Assembly: GCF_038096165.1 (NCBI RefSeq)
Contig: NZ_CP151076.1
Location: forward strand, 5,825,501 to 5,889,500
Direction: 5' to 3'
Origin: Pseudomonas sp. G.S.17
GTDB taxonomy: Bacteria > Pseudomonadota > Gammaproteobacteria > Pseudomonadales > Pseudomonadaceae
DNA length: 64,000 bases
Shown here: piece by piece, positions 38,107-46,876 of the stretch
Layout of the letters: every line of letters starts with the position of its first letter
Position numbering within the stretch: position 1 is the first letter of the stretch
Made by a program: the position numbers and the translations under genes
Notes under the pieces: generated by a model
What the model was told of the DNA's origin: nothing
The model's database searches: none
The model's input: the letters and a program-made list of their open reading frames with translations, nothing else

Positions 38107-40971
38107 GTGCAATGGATTTTGCTGGTGGTGGGGCTGGGTGCGGTGGGGTATCTGGCCGAGGATCTGTTTTATCCGTGGATGAACAGCAGCGTGGCGATTG
38201 CCCTTGGCTGGGCCGCCTGGCTGAGCGTGCGTCTGGCCAAGCTGCGCAAGCAGTCGGCAGAACAGCGCGAGCAACTCGACGCAGCGCAGAAAAACATCGA
38301 ATCCCTGCAACAACGCCTGACCCGCCTGGAATTCCCGCCCACCTCCCCGTTCAGCAAGGCCGAACCGGCGCTCGCCCCTGCGCCGCTGCCCGAAGATGCC
38401 GTGATCGTCGCAACGCAATCCGATGGGCCGGAGTTGATCTGGGACCTGCCGGACGAAGCGCAAGCTCATTCCCAATGGCCACAACCGGCAGCGCCTTTGA
38501 CGCGCGCCGAGCCCACTGCAGCCAAGTCCAAAGCAGAACCAACCGGCCCTAATCCCGTTGATGCAGCAATTCAAAAAGCTCGGGACTGGCTGCTGGGCGG
38601 CAACACCGTGCTGCGCGTCGGTGTGGTGTTGCTGTTTCTCGGCCTGGCGTTTCTGTTGCGGTATGCCACCGAAGGCATGGTCGTGCCGATTGAAGCCCGC
38701 TACGCCGGAGTCGCCGCCAGCGCCTTGGCCTTGTTGGGTCTGGGTTGGTGGCTGCGGCAGCGCAACAGGTCTTTTGCCCTGATGATGCAGGGCACCGGGA
38801 TCGGCGTGCTGTACCTGACGGTACTCGGCGCGATGAAAGTCCATGATTTGCTCGATCCCAGCCTCGGATTTGTCCTGCTGGTGGCGGCGACGGCTTTTTC
38901 CGCGATGCTGGCGATCACCCAGAATTCTCTGGCGCTGGCCTGTGCGGCGGCGCTTGGTGGTTTCGCGGCGCCGATCCTCTCGTCCACCGGGCAAGGCAGC
39001 CACATCACACTGTTCAGCTACTTCGCCTTGCTCAATGCGGGCATTTTCGCCATCGCCTGGTTCAAGGCCTGGCGCCTGCTGAACCTGATCGGTTTCTTCG
39101 GCACCTTCGGCATCGGTCTGGCGTGGGGCCTGCGCGGTTACACACCGGAACTGTTCTGGAGCACCGAGCCGTTTTTGCTGCTGTTCTTCTTGATGTATCT
39201 GGCCATCGGCCTGCTGTTCGCCCGTCACAAGCTTCAGGAATTGCCCTGCGCCCCGGAAGACGACAGCCGCGCAGCCATGCTGCGCTGGTCACGGCGTCAG
39301 GGTGATTACGTGGACGGCACTTTGCTGTTCGGCACGCCCATCGCTGGCTTCGGTCTGCAATACGCGCTCATGCAGACCATCGAATTTGGTGCAGCCTTCA
39401 GCGCTCTGGCATTGGGCCTGCTTTATATGGGCATTGCGCGACTGCTGGCCGGTCGTGCGCCAGGACGCGCCTTGTTGTTGGTGGAAACCTGTTTGGCGCT
39501 GGGCGTGGTGTTCGCCACCCTGGCGATCCCGCTGGGCCTCGATGCGCAATGGACGACGTGCGCCTGGGCCATCGAAGGCGCTGCGGTATTCTGGTTGGGC
39601 CTGCGTCAGCAACGGCTGCTGGCGCGGATCTTCGGGTTGTTGCTGCAAGCTGCCGCCGGGCTGGTGTTCCTCAACGAAATGAACGCCTGGTACTCGCCGC
39701 TCCTGGCCCACGGCGATTTCTGGACACCGATGATCATCGCCCTGGCGGGTTTGCTTAGCGCCCTGCTGGTGCAGCGCATCACGGTATCCGGCCCGCTCAA
39801 GGCTCAATATCTGTCGCCGCTGCTGATTCTCTGGGGTGGCGGCTGGTGGATATTGTCACTGACTGTCGCGGCGCTGCGTTTCTCGCCCGATGACCTGCTG
39901 GCGACCTGGATGCTGCTGCTCGCGGCCGCCAGCGTGGGGCTCTGGACGCTTATCGCCCTGCGTCTGCGTTGGCCGGAGCTGGCGAAACTGACGCTGGCGC
40001 TGACGCCCATCGGTGGCGTGCTGATGCTTTTCAACTGGCTATGGAACGCTCATCCGTTCGCCCATTGGGCCTGGATCGGCTGGCTCGCGGTACTCGTCGC
40101 ACACCTGATTTCTCTGCGCCGACTGGCGGACATGCTGCCCGGCAAAGCCCTGAGTCTGGCGCACGTGTTGGGTTGCTGGCTGGCGATCAGCGTGCTGGCG
40201 CTGGAGTTGAGCTGGACCATGGCGCAGCTTTCCGAACATTACAACGCCTGGCGCTGGCTGGGCTGGGCGCTGCTGCCAAGCCTGTATTTGCTGGCAATGA
40301 CCTCATCCCGCCACTGGTCATGGCCGATTGCCGCGTATCCAAAAGAGTATCGCGTCTGGGTCGCCGCCCCGTTGGCGCTGCTGATGCTGACCTGGTTCTG
40401 GCTGGCTAACTCCTTCAGTGACGGCGCAGCCAATCCGCTGCCGTACATTCCCTTGCTCAACCCGCTGGAACTGGGCCTGCTGCTGGCATTGATGGGCGTG
40501 TTTGTCTGGACCCGCAGCCAACTGCCGCAACTGGGCGTGAGCGAACGCCATGCCCAACGTGTCGCGCTGATCGCCGCGGGCGCCTCGCTGTTCATCCTGT
40601 TCAGCGCCATGGTCACGCGCACCGCTCACCACTGGGCTGGCGTGCCATGGGACATCGATAAACTGCTGGCTTCCATGCAAGTGCAGGCCGGGCTGTCCAT
40701 CGTCTGGACGCTGATGGCGCTGACCCTGATGATCGGCGGACATGTGCGCGCAAGACGCGAAATCTGGATCACCGGCGCAGTGTTGATCGGCGTGGTGGTC
40801 GCCAAACTGTTCTTCGTCGAACTGAGTAACCGAGGCGGCATGGCGCGCATCGTCTCGTTCATCGGCGTTGGCGTTTTGCTATTAGTGGTGGGATATTTCG
40901 CACCACTGCCGCCGAAAACTGCGGCAACCGCTAAACCAGGCGCGCTCAATCCTGAGCCGGAAAACCCATGA
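38107..40971 (+). CDS. DUF2339 polytopic membrane protein
   Basis: A very large inner-membrane protein of 954 residues, function unknown. It opens with a short membrane segment, then a predicted coiled coil at about residues 45-78 (KQSAEQREQLDAAQKNIESL), a Pro-rich linker, and GGNTVLRVGVVLLFLGLAFLLRYA, the segment that marks the DUF2339 family. The remaining 750 residues are almost entirely hydrophobic helices (20 or more). The start is GTG at 38107, with AAGGA ten bases upstream. The stop overlaps the next gene by four bases, and the next gene is DUF3999, a pairing that recurs in Pseudomonas and suggests one membrane complex, possibly linked to the cell envelope. Confidence 0.88.
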   Translation: MQWILLVVGLGAVGYLAEDLFYPWMNSSVAIALGWAAWLSVRLAKLRKQSAEQREQLDAAQKNIESLQQRLTRLEFPPTSPFSKAEPALAPAPLPEDAVIVATQSDGPELIWDLPDEAQAHSQWPQPAAPLTRAEPTAAKSKAEPTGPNPVDAAIQKARDWLLGGNTVLRVGVVLLFLGLAFLLRYATEGMVVPIEARYAGVAASALALLGLGWWLRQRNRSFALMMQGTGIGVLYLTVLGAMKVHDLLDPSLGFVLLVAATAFSAMLAITQNSLALACAAALGGFAAPILSSTGQGSHITLFSYFALLNAGIFAIAWFKAWRLLNLIGFFGTFGIGLAWGLRGYTPELFWSTEPFLLLFFLMYLAIGLLFARHKLQELPCAPEDDSRAAMLRWSRRQGDYVDGTLLFGTPIAGFGLQYALMQTIEFGAAFSALALGLLYMGIARLLAGRAPGRALLLVETCLALGVVFATLAIPLGLDAQWTTCAWAIEGAAVFWLGLRQQRLLARIFGLLLQAAAGLVFLNEMNAWYSPLLAHGDFWTPMIIALAGLLSALLVQRITVSGPLKAQYLSPLLILWGGGWWILSLTVAALRFSPDDLLATWMLLLAAASVGLWTLIALRLRWPELAKLTLALTPIGGVLMLFNWLWNAHPFAHWAWIGWLAVLVAHLISLRRLADMLPGKALSLAHVLGCWLAISVLALELSWTMAQLSEHYNAWRWLGWALLPSLYLLAMTSSRHWSWPIAAYPKEYRVWVAAPLALLMLTWFWLANSFSDGAANPLPYIPLLNPLELGLLLALMGVFVWTRSQLPQLGVSERHAQRVALIAAGASLFILFSAMVTRTAHHWAGVPWDIDKLLASMQVQAGLSIVWTLMALTLMIGGHVRARREIWITGAVLIGVVVAKLFFVELSNRGGMARIVSFIGVGVLLLVVGYFAPLPPKTAATAKPGALNPEPENP

Positions 40972-42353
40972 GGATCGCGTTCGTGAGTCGTCAGCTGCTG
41001 TTCAAAACTGTCGTGTTCGGCGCTGCCTTGTTGGCAGCGACGCTGGTCAACGCCCAGGAAAACCTGAGCGACTTTGCCAGCCAGACACCGTTGAAGCTGA
41101 CCGGCGAAGGCCCTTGGTATCGTGTCGACCTGCCGCTGACGGTGCAGCTCAATTCGCGGCAGACCAGCCTCGGCGACTTGCGGGTGTTCAACAGCGAAGG
41201 CCAGCTCCAGGCCTACGCGCTGACTGAAAGTCCGGTCACAAAGCATGCGGACCAGCCGTCCACCGCCGTGAAGTGGTTTGCGCTCTACAGCGCCGCCGAC
41301 AATACCGAAACCGCGCCCGGCATCCGCGTACAGCGCACGGCCAGCGGCACGGTGATCGAAGTGCAGCCGCAAAGTGATATCGAGGCGGGCGAAGAAGTAC
41401 TGCGTGGCTGGCTGCTGGACACCAGCGCCATCAAGGCTCCGCTGGAACAGCTGATCATCGACTGGGACACCGAGCACGAGGGCTTCCAGCGTTTCAGCAT
41501 CGAAGCCAGCAACGACCTGCAACACTGGAAGGCCTGGGGTGACGGGCAAGTGGCGCGTCTTTCCTTCGCTGACGAGCTGGTCGAACAGCGCGAGGTCGCT
41601 TTGCCGGGCCGCACGGCGCGTTATCTGCGTTTATTGTGGAACGCACCGCAGACAGCGCCGAACCTGACCTCGGCGCAGCTGCTCAGCGCCAACACCGAGC
41701 GTCCGGAATTGCCGTTGACCTGGTCGTCGCCGGTGAGCGGCAAAGTCGAAAAAGCGGGGGAATATGTCTGGCAGTTGCCCAGCGGTTTGCCAGTCGAGCG
41801 TCTGAAATTTGACATCGCCCAGGCCAACAGCCTGGCGCCGGGCACGCTGTTTGGACGGCGCAGCGATCAGGACGCGTGGCAACCGGTCAGCAGCGGCTTG
41901 TTGTATCGCCTGACCCAGAACGGGCAGGACGTGGTGCAGGATGAACTGTTGTTGTCCGGCCAGATCGTTCGCCAACTGAAACTGGAAGTCGATGAACGTG
42001 GCGGCGGCCTGGGCAACGAAGCGCCGCAGGTGCGCTTCGCCGTGCGCGCCACCCAGGTCGTGTTCCTGGCGCGGGGCAATGGTCCGTTCACTCTGGCCAT
42101 CGGCAATCCGGCGGCAAAAGCAGCCAACCTGCCATTGTCGACGCTCATCCCCGATTACAGCGTGCAAAAAATGAACACCCTGGGCAAAGCCGAACCTGCC
42201 GGCGCCCCGGTCATCGTTGCCGCGCCGCCGGAACCTGCCGCCGCCAGCATTGACTGGAAACGTGTCGGGCTATGGGCAGTGCTGGTTTTCGGCGTGATCT
42301 TCCTCGGCTGGATGGCCTTGAGTACGTTGCGGGCTGCGACGCCCAAAACCTGA
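40968..42353 (+). CDS. DUF3999 protein, envelope-anchored partner of the DUF2339 protein
   Basis: A 461-residue protein with a signal peptide (LLFKTVVFGAALLAATLVNA), a long periplasmic beta-rich region in two similar sandwich-like parts, and one C-terminal membrane helix (VGLWAVLVFGVIFLGWMALS) with a short cytoplasmic tail. It has no catalytic motif that I recognise; LRVFNSEGQLQAYAL and RYLRLLWNAP suggest carbohydrate-binding-like folds. The ATG overlaps the DUF2339 stop. Function unknown; a role with its partner at the envelope is inferred from coupling and topology only. Confidence 0.82.
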   Translation: MRIAFVSRQLLFKTVVFGAALLAATLVNAQENLSDFASQTPLKLTGEGPWYRVDLPLTVQLNSRQTSLGDLRVFNSEGQLQAYALTESPVTKHADQPSTAVKWFALYSAADNTETAPGIRVQRTASGTVIEVQPQSDIEAGEEVLRGWLLDTSAIKAPLEQLIIDWDTEHEGFQRFSIEASNDLQHWKAWGDGQVARLSFADELVEQREVALPGRTARYLRLLWNAPQTAPNLTSAQLLSANTERPELPLTWSSPVSGKVEKAGEYVWQLPSGLPVERLKFDIAQANSLAPGTLFGRRSDQDAWQPVSSGLLYRLTQNGQDVVQDELLLSGQIVRQLKLEVDERGGGLGNEAPQVRFAVRATQVVFLARGNGPFTLAIGNPAAKAANLPLSTLIPDYSVQKMNTLGKAEPAGAPVIVAAPPEPAAASIDWKRVGLWAVLVFGVIFLGWMALSTLRAATPKT

Positions 42354-42368
42354 GTCGCCGCCGAATCA

Positions 42369-42420
42369 TAGGAGCGGCTTTAGCCGCGAGAAACTCCCTC
42401 CCGGCTGAAGCCGGTCCTAC
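42369..42420. repeat. Short hybrid REP pair, type B
   Basis: Left TAGGAGCGGCTTTAGCCGCG, right CTCCCGGCTGAAGCCGGTCC (then TAC), about 10 bp apart. Confidence 0.8.
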
Positions 42421-42570
42421 AGCATTGCAGGACTCACATATTTGCGTTTTCGAGCTACGCTCAGCAAACACGTGAACTCAATGGGTGTTAACCCAGTCTT
42501 ATGGGCAGTATTACGTCCCCACTCGCGTTAAACTGCGCGGGTTTTTCATCCCCCATATTCGGAGCTCTCC

Positions 42571-43581
42571 ATGTCCCGCGTTACCCTGAGTCGCTATTTG
42601 ATTGAGCAGACCCGCAGCAACAACACTCCTGCCGATCTGCGTTTCCTGATCGAAGTAGTGGCGCGTGCGTGCAAGGAAATCAGCCACGCCGTCTCCAAAG
42701 GCGCGCTGGGCGGCGTGCTCGGCAGCATGGGTACTGAAAACGTACAAGGCGAAGTTCAGAAAAAACTCGACGTGATCTCCAACGAAATCCTGCTCGAAGC
42801 CAACGAATGGGGCGGTCACCTGGCCGGCATGGCGTCCGAAGAAATGGACAATGCCTACCAGATCCCGGGCAAATACCCGAAGGGCGCGTACCTGCTGGTT
42901 TTCGACCCACTGGACGGTTCGTCGAACATCGACATCAATGCGCCAGTCGGAACGATCTTCTCGGTATTGCGTTGCCCGAACGAGTACCTGACCCAGAACG
43001 AACCTCTGAATGAAAAGGCTTTCCTGCAGCCAGGCACCCAGCAGGTAGCCGCCGGTTACGCGATCTACGGCCCGCAGACCATGCTGGTGCTGACCCTGGG
43101 TGATGGCGTGAAAGGCTTCACGCTGGACCGCGAAATGGGCAGCTTCGTGCTGACCCACGAAGACATCAAGATCCCGGAATCCACTCAGGAATTCGCCATC
43201 AACATGTCCAACCAGCGTTACTGGGAAGCCCCGGTCCAGCGCTACGTGAACGAACTGCTGGAAGGCGAAGATGGCCCGCTGAGCAAGAACTACAACATGC
43301 GCTGGGTTGCCGCGATGGTTGGCGATGTGCATCGCATCCTGACCCGCGGCGGCGTGTTCATGTACCCGCGCGACAGCCGCGAGCCGTCCAAGCCGGGCAA
43401 ACTGCGCCTGATGTACGAAGCCAACCCGATGTCGTTTTTGGTCGAGCAAGCGGGCGGCGCGTCCACCAACGGCCTTCAACGTATCCTCGACATTCAGCCT
43501 GAAGGCCTGCACCAGCGCGTAGCGGTGTTCCTGGGCTCCAAGGAAGAAGTGGCGCGCGTGACGGCCTACCACAAGGAATAA
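42571..43581 (+). CDS. fbp: Fructose-1,6-bisphosphatase, class I
   Basis: Gluconeogenic hydrolysis of fructose-1,6-bisphosphate, cytoplasmic; essential for growth on organic acids in Pseudomonas, which lacks phosphofructokinase. Its 336 residues include the metal site [12 protein letters not shown] (Asp112 to Ser118), the TDYxxx-equivalent region around [14 protein letters not shown], and [21 protein letters not shown]. The start [13 protein letters not shown] is standard and follows CGGAG. The DUF924 gene follows three bases after the stop, so the two are probably co-transcribed. Confidence 0.97.
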   Translation: MSRVTLSRYLIEQTRSNNTPADLRFLIEVVARACKEISHAVSKGALGGVLGSMGTENVQGEVQKKLDVISNEILLEANEWGGHLAGMASEEMDNAYQIPGKYPKGAYLLVFDPLDGSSNIDINAPVGTIFSVLRCPNEYLTQNEPLNEKAFLQPGTQQVAAGYAIYGPQTMLVLTLGDGVKGFTLDREMGSFVLTHEDIKIPESTQEFAINMSNQRYWEAPVQRYVNELLEGEDGPLSKNYNMRWVAAMVGDVHRILTRGGVFMYPRDSREPSKPGKLRLMYEANPMSFLVEQAGGASTNGLQRILDIQPEGLHQRVAVFLGSKEEVARVTAYHKE

Positions 43582-43584
43582 ATC

Positions 43585-44187
43585 ATGATTGCCCCTTGGC
43601 TGCCCTTGCTGGAGTGGTGGTTCGGCAGTGCCGAAACCGCCACTGAAGTGGTGCAGGCCAAGGGCAAGCTGTGGTTCGGCAAGAAAAAAGCCCAGGACGA
43701 CGAAGCCCTTGCTCGCTTCGGTGACCTGGTCGACAAGGCATTGGCGGGCGGTCTGAACGAATGGGTGGCAAACCCGGACGGCTGGCTGGCGCTGGTGCTG
43801 TTGCTCGATCAACTGCCGCGCATGATCCATCGCGACACCCCGAAAGCCTTCGCCGGTGATGCCCGTGCCCAGGCCCTGGTCGAACATGGTTTGAAACTCG
43901 GCCGCGACCAGTTGCTCGACCCGCTGCAGCGCACCTTCATCTATCTGGTCCTGGAACACAGCGAAAACATCGACGCGCAGAATCAGGCCGTCACCCGTTT
44001 CGCCGAACTGCTCCCGCTCCTGCCCGCCACCGACCGCGACTACTTCAACGAAAGCCTCGACTATGCCGAGCGCCACCAGCAAGTCATCGCCCGCTTCGGC
44101 CGCTTCCCCCACCGCAACGAAATCCTCGGCCGCCCTTCGACGGATGAGGAAATCGAGTTCTTGAAGGGACGTGGGTCGAGGTTTTAA
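43585..44187 (+). CDS. DUF924 family protein
   Basis: A 200-residue all-helical cytoplasmic protein of the DUF924 (TPR-like) family. The conserved parts are the N-terminal WFG (LLEWWFGSAETATEV), LALVLLLDQLPRMIHRDTPKAF, TFIYLVLEHSEN and the C-terminal RFGRFPHRNEILGRPST. No enzymatic residues are evident and the role is unknown. It lies three bases after fbp. Confidence 0.87.
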   Translation: MIAPWLPLLEWWFGSAETATEVVQAKGKLWFGKKKAQDDEALARFGDLVDKALAGGLNEWVANPDGWLALVLLLDQLPRMIHRDTPKAFAGDARAQALVEHGLKLGRDQLLDPLQRTFIYLVLEHSENIDAQNQAVTRFAELLPLLPATDRDYFNESLDYAERHQQVIARFGRFPHRNEILGRPSTDEEIEFLKGRGSRF

Positions 44188-44216
44188 CGAAAGAACCGTT
44201 GTGATGACGATCATCT

Positions 44217-44305
44217 GCAGGAGCGAATTTATTCGCGAGAGGTCGTGATAAATGCAGAAATCTCCACTGGCACACTGCCCCCCTCCCGGATAAATCCGGT
44301 CCTAC
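44217..44305. repeat. Hybrid REP pair, type B variants
   Basis: Left GGAGCGAATTTATTCGCGAG, right the complement of GTAGGACCGGATTTATCCGG, inside the 267-base DUF924-lipoprotein spacer. That spacer shows nothing else except the leader of the next gene. Confidence 0.85.
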
Positions 44306-44454
44306 GGTATCGCGGGGGTTCAAAGCCCGATCGATTCATCAACCAAGGGAACCAGATCCGGTTTTTCTCTTCTAAGCTATCGGCATTACGCCAGCATGTT
44401 TGTCCATTGGGCCGATGCTGCGACGTTGCCCCCTTCCGTTCAGGAGCTTCATCC

Positions 44455-44709
44455 ATGTCTCTGCGCTCTCTCGCGTTGTTGTCGTTCTGCGTTTTGCTGG
44501 CCGCTTGCAGCAAGATCACTCAGGAAAATTATTCGAAGATTTCTGCCGGCATGGGCAAGGGCCAGGTTGAGAGTCTGTTAGGCAGCCCGACTGAATGTTC
44601 CGGCGCGCTGGGTATGTCCAGCTGCACCTGGGGCGACAAGACCAGCTTTATCAGCGTGCAATATGCTGCCGACAAAGTGGTGCTGTTTTCGGGTCAGGGT
44701 CTGAAGTAA
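44455..44709 (+). CDS. Small DUF3862-like lipoprotein
   Basis: An 84-residue lipoprotein with signal LRSLALLSFCVLLAAC, a lipobox LLAAC and Cys18 as the lipid anchor. The mature part (YSKISAGMGKGQVESLLGSP, then SCTWGDKTSFISVQY) has the two-helix, beta-sheet plan of BamE/SmpA-like and DUF3862 proteins. Two further Cys (in TECSG and SSCTW) may form a disulphide. CAGGAG precedes the ATG. The function is unknown. The lipocalin gene begins three bases after the stop. Confidence 0.82.
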   Translation: MSLRSLALLSFCVLLAACSKITQENYSKISAGMGKGQVESLLGSPTECSGALGMSSCTWGDKTSFISVQYAADKVVLFSGQGLK

Positions 44710-44712
44710 ATC

Positions 44713-45282
44713 ATGATCAAAGTATTGATGCGGTTTAGCCTGGTGCTCATGGCGAGCTTTCTGGCTATTGGTTTTGCTCATTCGGCTGACTCGCTGGAGC
44801 CAAAGACCGTCGATAACGTCGATCTGAAGAAATATCAGGGCACCTGGTATGAGCTGGCGCGGCTGTCGATGTTCTTCCAGCGCAATTGTGCCCAGTCCGA
44901 AGCCCATTATTCGCTCAAGGACGACGGCAACGTGGGCGTGACCAACCGTTGCCAGACTGCTGAAGGCAAGTGGGAAGAAGCGACGGGAACGGCATCGCTG
45001 CAGGTTCCAGGCAAGACCGACAAGTTGTGGGTGGTGTTTGACAACTGGTTTTCGCGACTGCTGCCGGGCGTAGCCAAGGGCGATTACTGGGTGCTGTACA
45101 TCGGCGACGGTTACAAGACCGCCGTGGTGGGCAATCCGGATCGCAAATACCTGTGGCTGCTGTCACGCACGCCCACCGTGTCGGAGGCCACCAAGGCCGA
45201 ACTGCTGAGCAAAGCCCAGCAGCAGGGTTATGACACGACCAAGCTGATCTGGCGGGTTGAAGATTCGAAGATCGGTAAATAA
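44713..45282 (+). CDS. blc: Bacterial lipocalin (Blc-like)
   Basis: A 189-residue lipocalin that probably binds lipids in the envelope. An N-terminal signal (MRFSLVLMASFLAIGFAHSA) is followed by the hallmark KYQGTWYELARL, an eight-strand barrel and the third signature YLWLLSRTP. Unlike E. coli Blc it has no Cys at the signal cleavage site, so it should be soluble in the periplasm. The ATG at 44713 is used here, but an in-frame ATG six codons later is possible. It is coupled to the small lipoprotein upstream. Confidence 0.88.
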   Translation: MIKVLMRFSLVLMASFLAIGFAHSADSLEPKTVDNVDLKKYQGTWYELARLSMFFQRNCAQSEAHYSLKDDGNVGVTNRCQTAEGKWEEATGTASLQVPGKTDKLWVVFDNWFSRLLPGVAKGDYWVLYIGDGYKTAVVGNPDRKYLWLLSRTPTVSEATKAELLSKAQQQGYDTTKLIWRVEDSKIGK

Positions 45283-45294
45283 GAGCGAACTTGT

Positions 45295-45359
45295 GTGGGA
45301 GCGAACTTGCTCGCGAAGCGGCGTATGACACACCGCCTCGCCAACAAGTTGGCTCCTAC
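45295..45359. repeat. Degenerate REP pair, type A
   Basis: Left GTGGGAGCGAACTTGCTCGC, right the diverged GCCAACAAGTTGGCTCCTAC. It lies between the convergent lipocalin and hutF genes. Confidence 0.7.
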
Positions 45360-45364
45360 ATTGG

Positions 45365-46726
45365 TTAGCCCAACATCTCCCGCAACACCTGGGCAAATTC
45401 CCGATTGCTCTGCTCTTCCCCGGCATGACGCCCTTCGCGCACGACCCATTGGCCGTTGACCATCACGTCGCGAATCTGCCGATCACCACCCGCGAACAAC
45501 CAACGGTTGAGAATCCCGTCGCCCGACGCCGTGGCGATATACGGATCATTGCCGTCCAGCACCAGCCAGTCGGCACGTTGCCCGACCTGCAATTGGCCGA
45601 TTGGCTGACCCAACGCCTGCGCCCCACCGACCAATGCTGCGTCGTATAACGTGCGGCCAACCATCGGTTGATCGCTGCGATACAACCGGTTACGGCGCTG
45701 ATCACGCAAGCGTTGCCCGTACTCCAGCCAGCGCAGCTCTTCGACGACACTGAGCGAAACGTGGCTGTCCGAGCCAATTCCCCAGCGTCCGCCTTGGGCG
45801 ATGTAATCAACAGCCGGGAAAATCCCATCGCCCAGGTTCGCTTCCGTGGTCAGGCACAAACCCGCCACCGCGGCACTTTTGGCCATCAGCGCAACCTCAT
45901 CCGGCTGCGCGTGAGTGGCGTGAACCAGACACCAGCGCTCGTCCACCGGCGCGTTCTCATACAGCCATTGCAACGGCCGCCGCCCGCTCCACGCCAAGCA
46001 GTCATCGACTTCTTTCTGTTGCTCGGCGATGTGGATATGCACCGGGCATTGCCGGTCGCTGGCGCCCAACACATCGCTGATCTGCTGCGGCGTGACGGCG
46101 CGCAACGAGTGAAAGCACAGCCCCAAGGCTTGCGCGGGCTGTTTTGCCAGCAGCGGTTGCAAGCGCGCCTGCAAATCCAGATAGCTGTCTGTGCTGTGGA
46201 TAAACCGCCGCTGACCTTCGTTCGGTGCTTGCCCGCCAAAACCGGAATGGCTGTACAGCACCGGCAGCAGCGTCAGGCCAATACCGGCGGAACTGGCGGC
46301 CTGACTGATCTGCAACGCGAGTTCGGCGGGGTCGGCGTAAGGTTTGCCGTGGGTGTCCTGATGCACATAATGGAATTCAGCCACCGAGGTGTAACCGCCC
46401 TTGAGCATCTCGATGTACAGCTGACGGGCGATGACGCCCAGTTGCTGCGGGCTGATCTGCCCAACCAGACGGTACATGAGGTCGCGCCAGGTCCAGAAGC
46501 TGTCATTTGGGTTGCCCGCCACCTCGGCCAGACCGGCCATCGCCCGCTGAAAGGCGTGGGAATGCAAATTCGGCATCCCCGCCAGCAAAGGCCCGTTGAG
46601 CAGCTCGGCGTCATTCGCATCGGCATCAGCCGTAACCTGCGTGATAAAGCCATCGCTGACTTCAAGACGCACGTTGTTGGCCCAACCACGGGGTAATAAT
46701 GCACGCTCGGCAAAGAAGGCGGACAT
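45365..46726 (-). CDS. hutF: Formimidoylglutamate deiminase
   Basis: Converts N-formimino-L-glutamate to N-formyl-L-glutamate and ammonia, the step that defines the five-enzyme histidine route. It has 453 residues of the amidohydrolase fold: metal ligands in LLAGMPNLHSHAFQRAM, HIHIAEQ and LVHATHAQPDE, then IGSDSHVSLSVVEELR. C-terminal Ala/Gly-rich strands complete the second beta domain. It is divergent from hutC across a 150-base spacer with a HutC-type operator. Confidence 0.95.
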   Translation of the reverse strand: MSAFFAERALLPRGWANNVRLEVSDGFITQVTADADANDAELLNGPLLAGMPNLHSHAFQRAMAGLAEVAGNPNDSFWTWRDLMYRLVGQISPQQLGVIARQLYIEMLKGGYTSVAEFHYVHQDTHGKPYADPAELALQISQAASSAGIGLTLLPVLYSHSGFGGQAPNEGQRRFIHSTDSYLDLQARLQPLLAKQPAQALGLCFHSLRAVTPQQISDVLGASDRQCPVHIHIAEQQKEVDDCLAWSGRRPLQWLYENAPVDERWCLVHATHAQPDEVALMAKSAAVAGLCLTTEANLGDGIFPAVDYIAQGGRWGIGSDSHVSLSVVEELRWLEYGQRLRDQRRNRLYRSDQPMVGRTLYDAALVGGAQALGQPIGQLQVGQRADWLVLDGNDPYIATASGDGILNRWLFAGGDRQIRDVMVNGQWVVREGRHAGEEQSNREFAQVLREMLG

Positions 46727-46753
46727 GGCTCTGCATCCCGAAAAGAAGTGATT

Positions 46754-46763
46754 TGTATATACA
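46754..46763. promoter_or_regulatory. HutC operator in the hutF/hutC divergent spacer
   Basis: TGTATATACA, a perfect 10-bp palindrome in the tract TTGTATATACATATACAG. It matches the core of the operator before hutU (TGTA, two bases, TACA). It lies 28 bases upstream of the hutF start, placed to control hutF and hutC. Confidence 0.75.
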
Positions 46764-46876
46764 TATACAGACGTTTGCCTGCTGGGTAAACTCCGACAAG
46801 CTTGCCGCCGGACCGGTTAGTGGTTAGCGTGAGCACACTTTCGTAACGGTCGACGCCCCCCGAAACCTGCATCGAC

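Noticed and set aside
42551..42558. CCCCATAT before fbp as a second heat-shock promoter
   Set aside because: No CTTGAAA-like element lies 11-15 bases upstream; the spaced sequence there is AACTGCG.
42571..44187. Minus-strand frame of 567 codons opposite fbp and the DUF924 gene
   Set aside because: It spans two well-supported plus-strand genes and has no family match.
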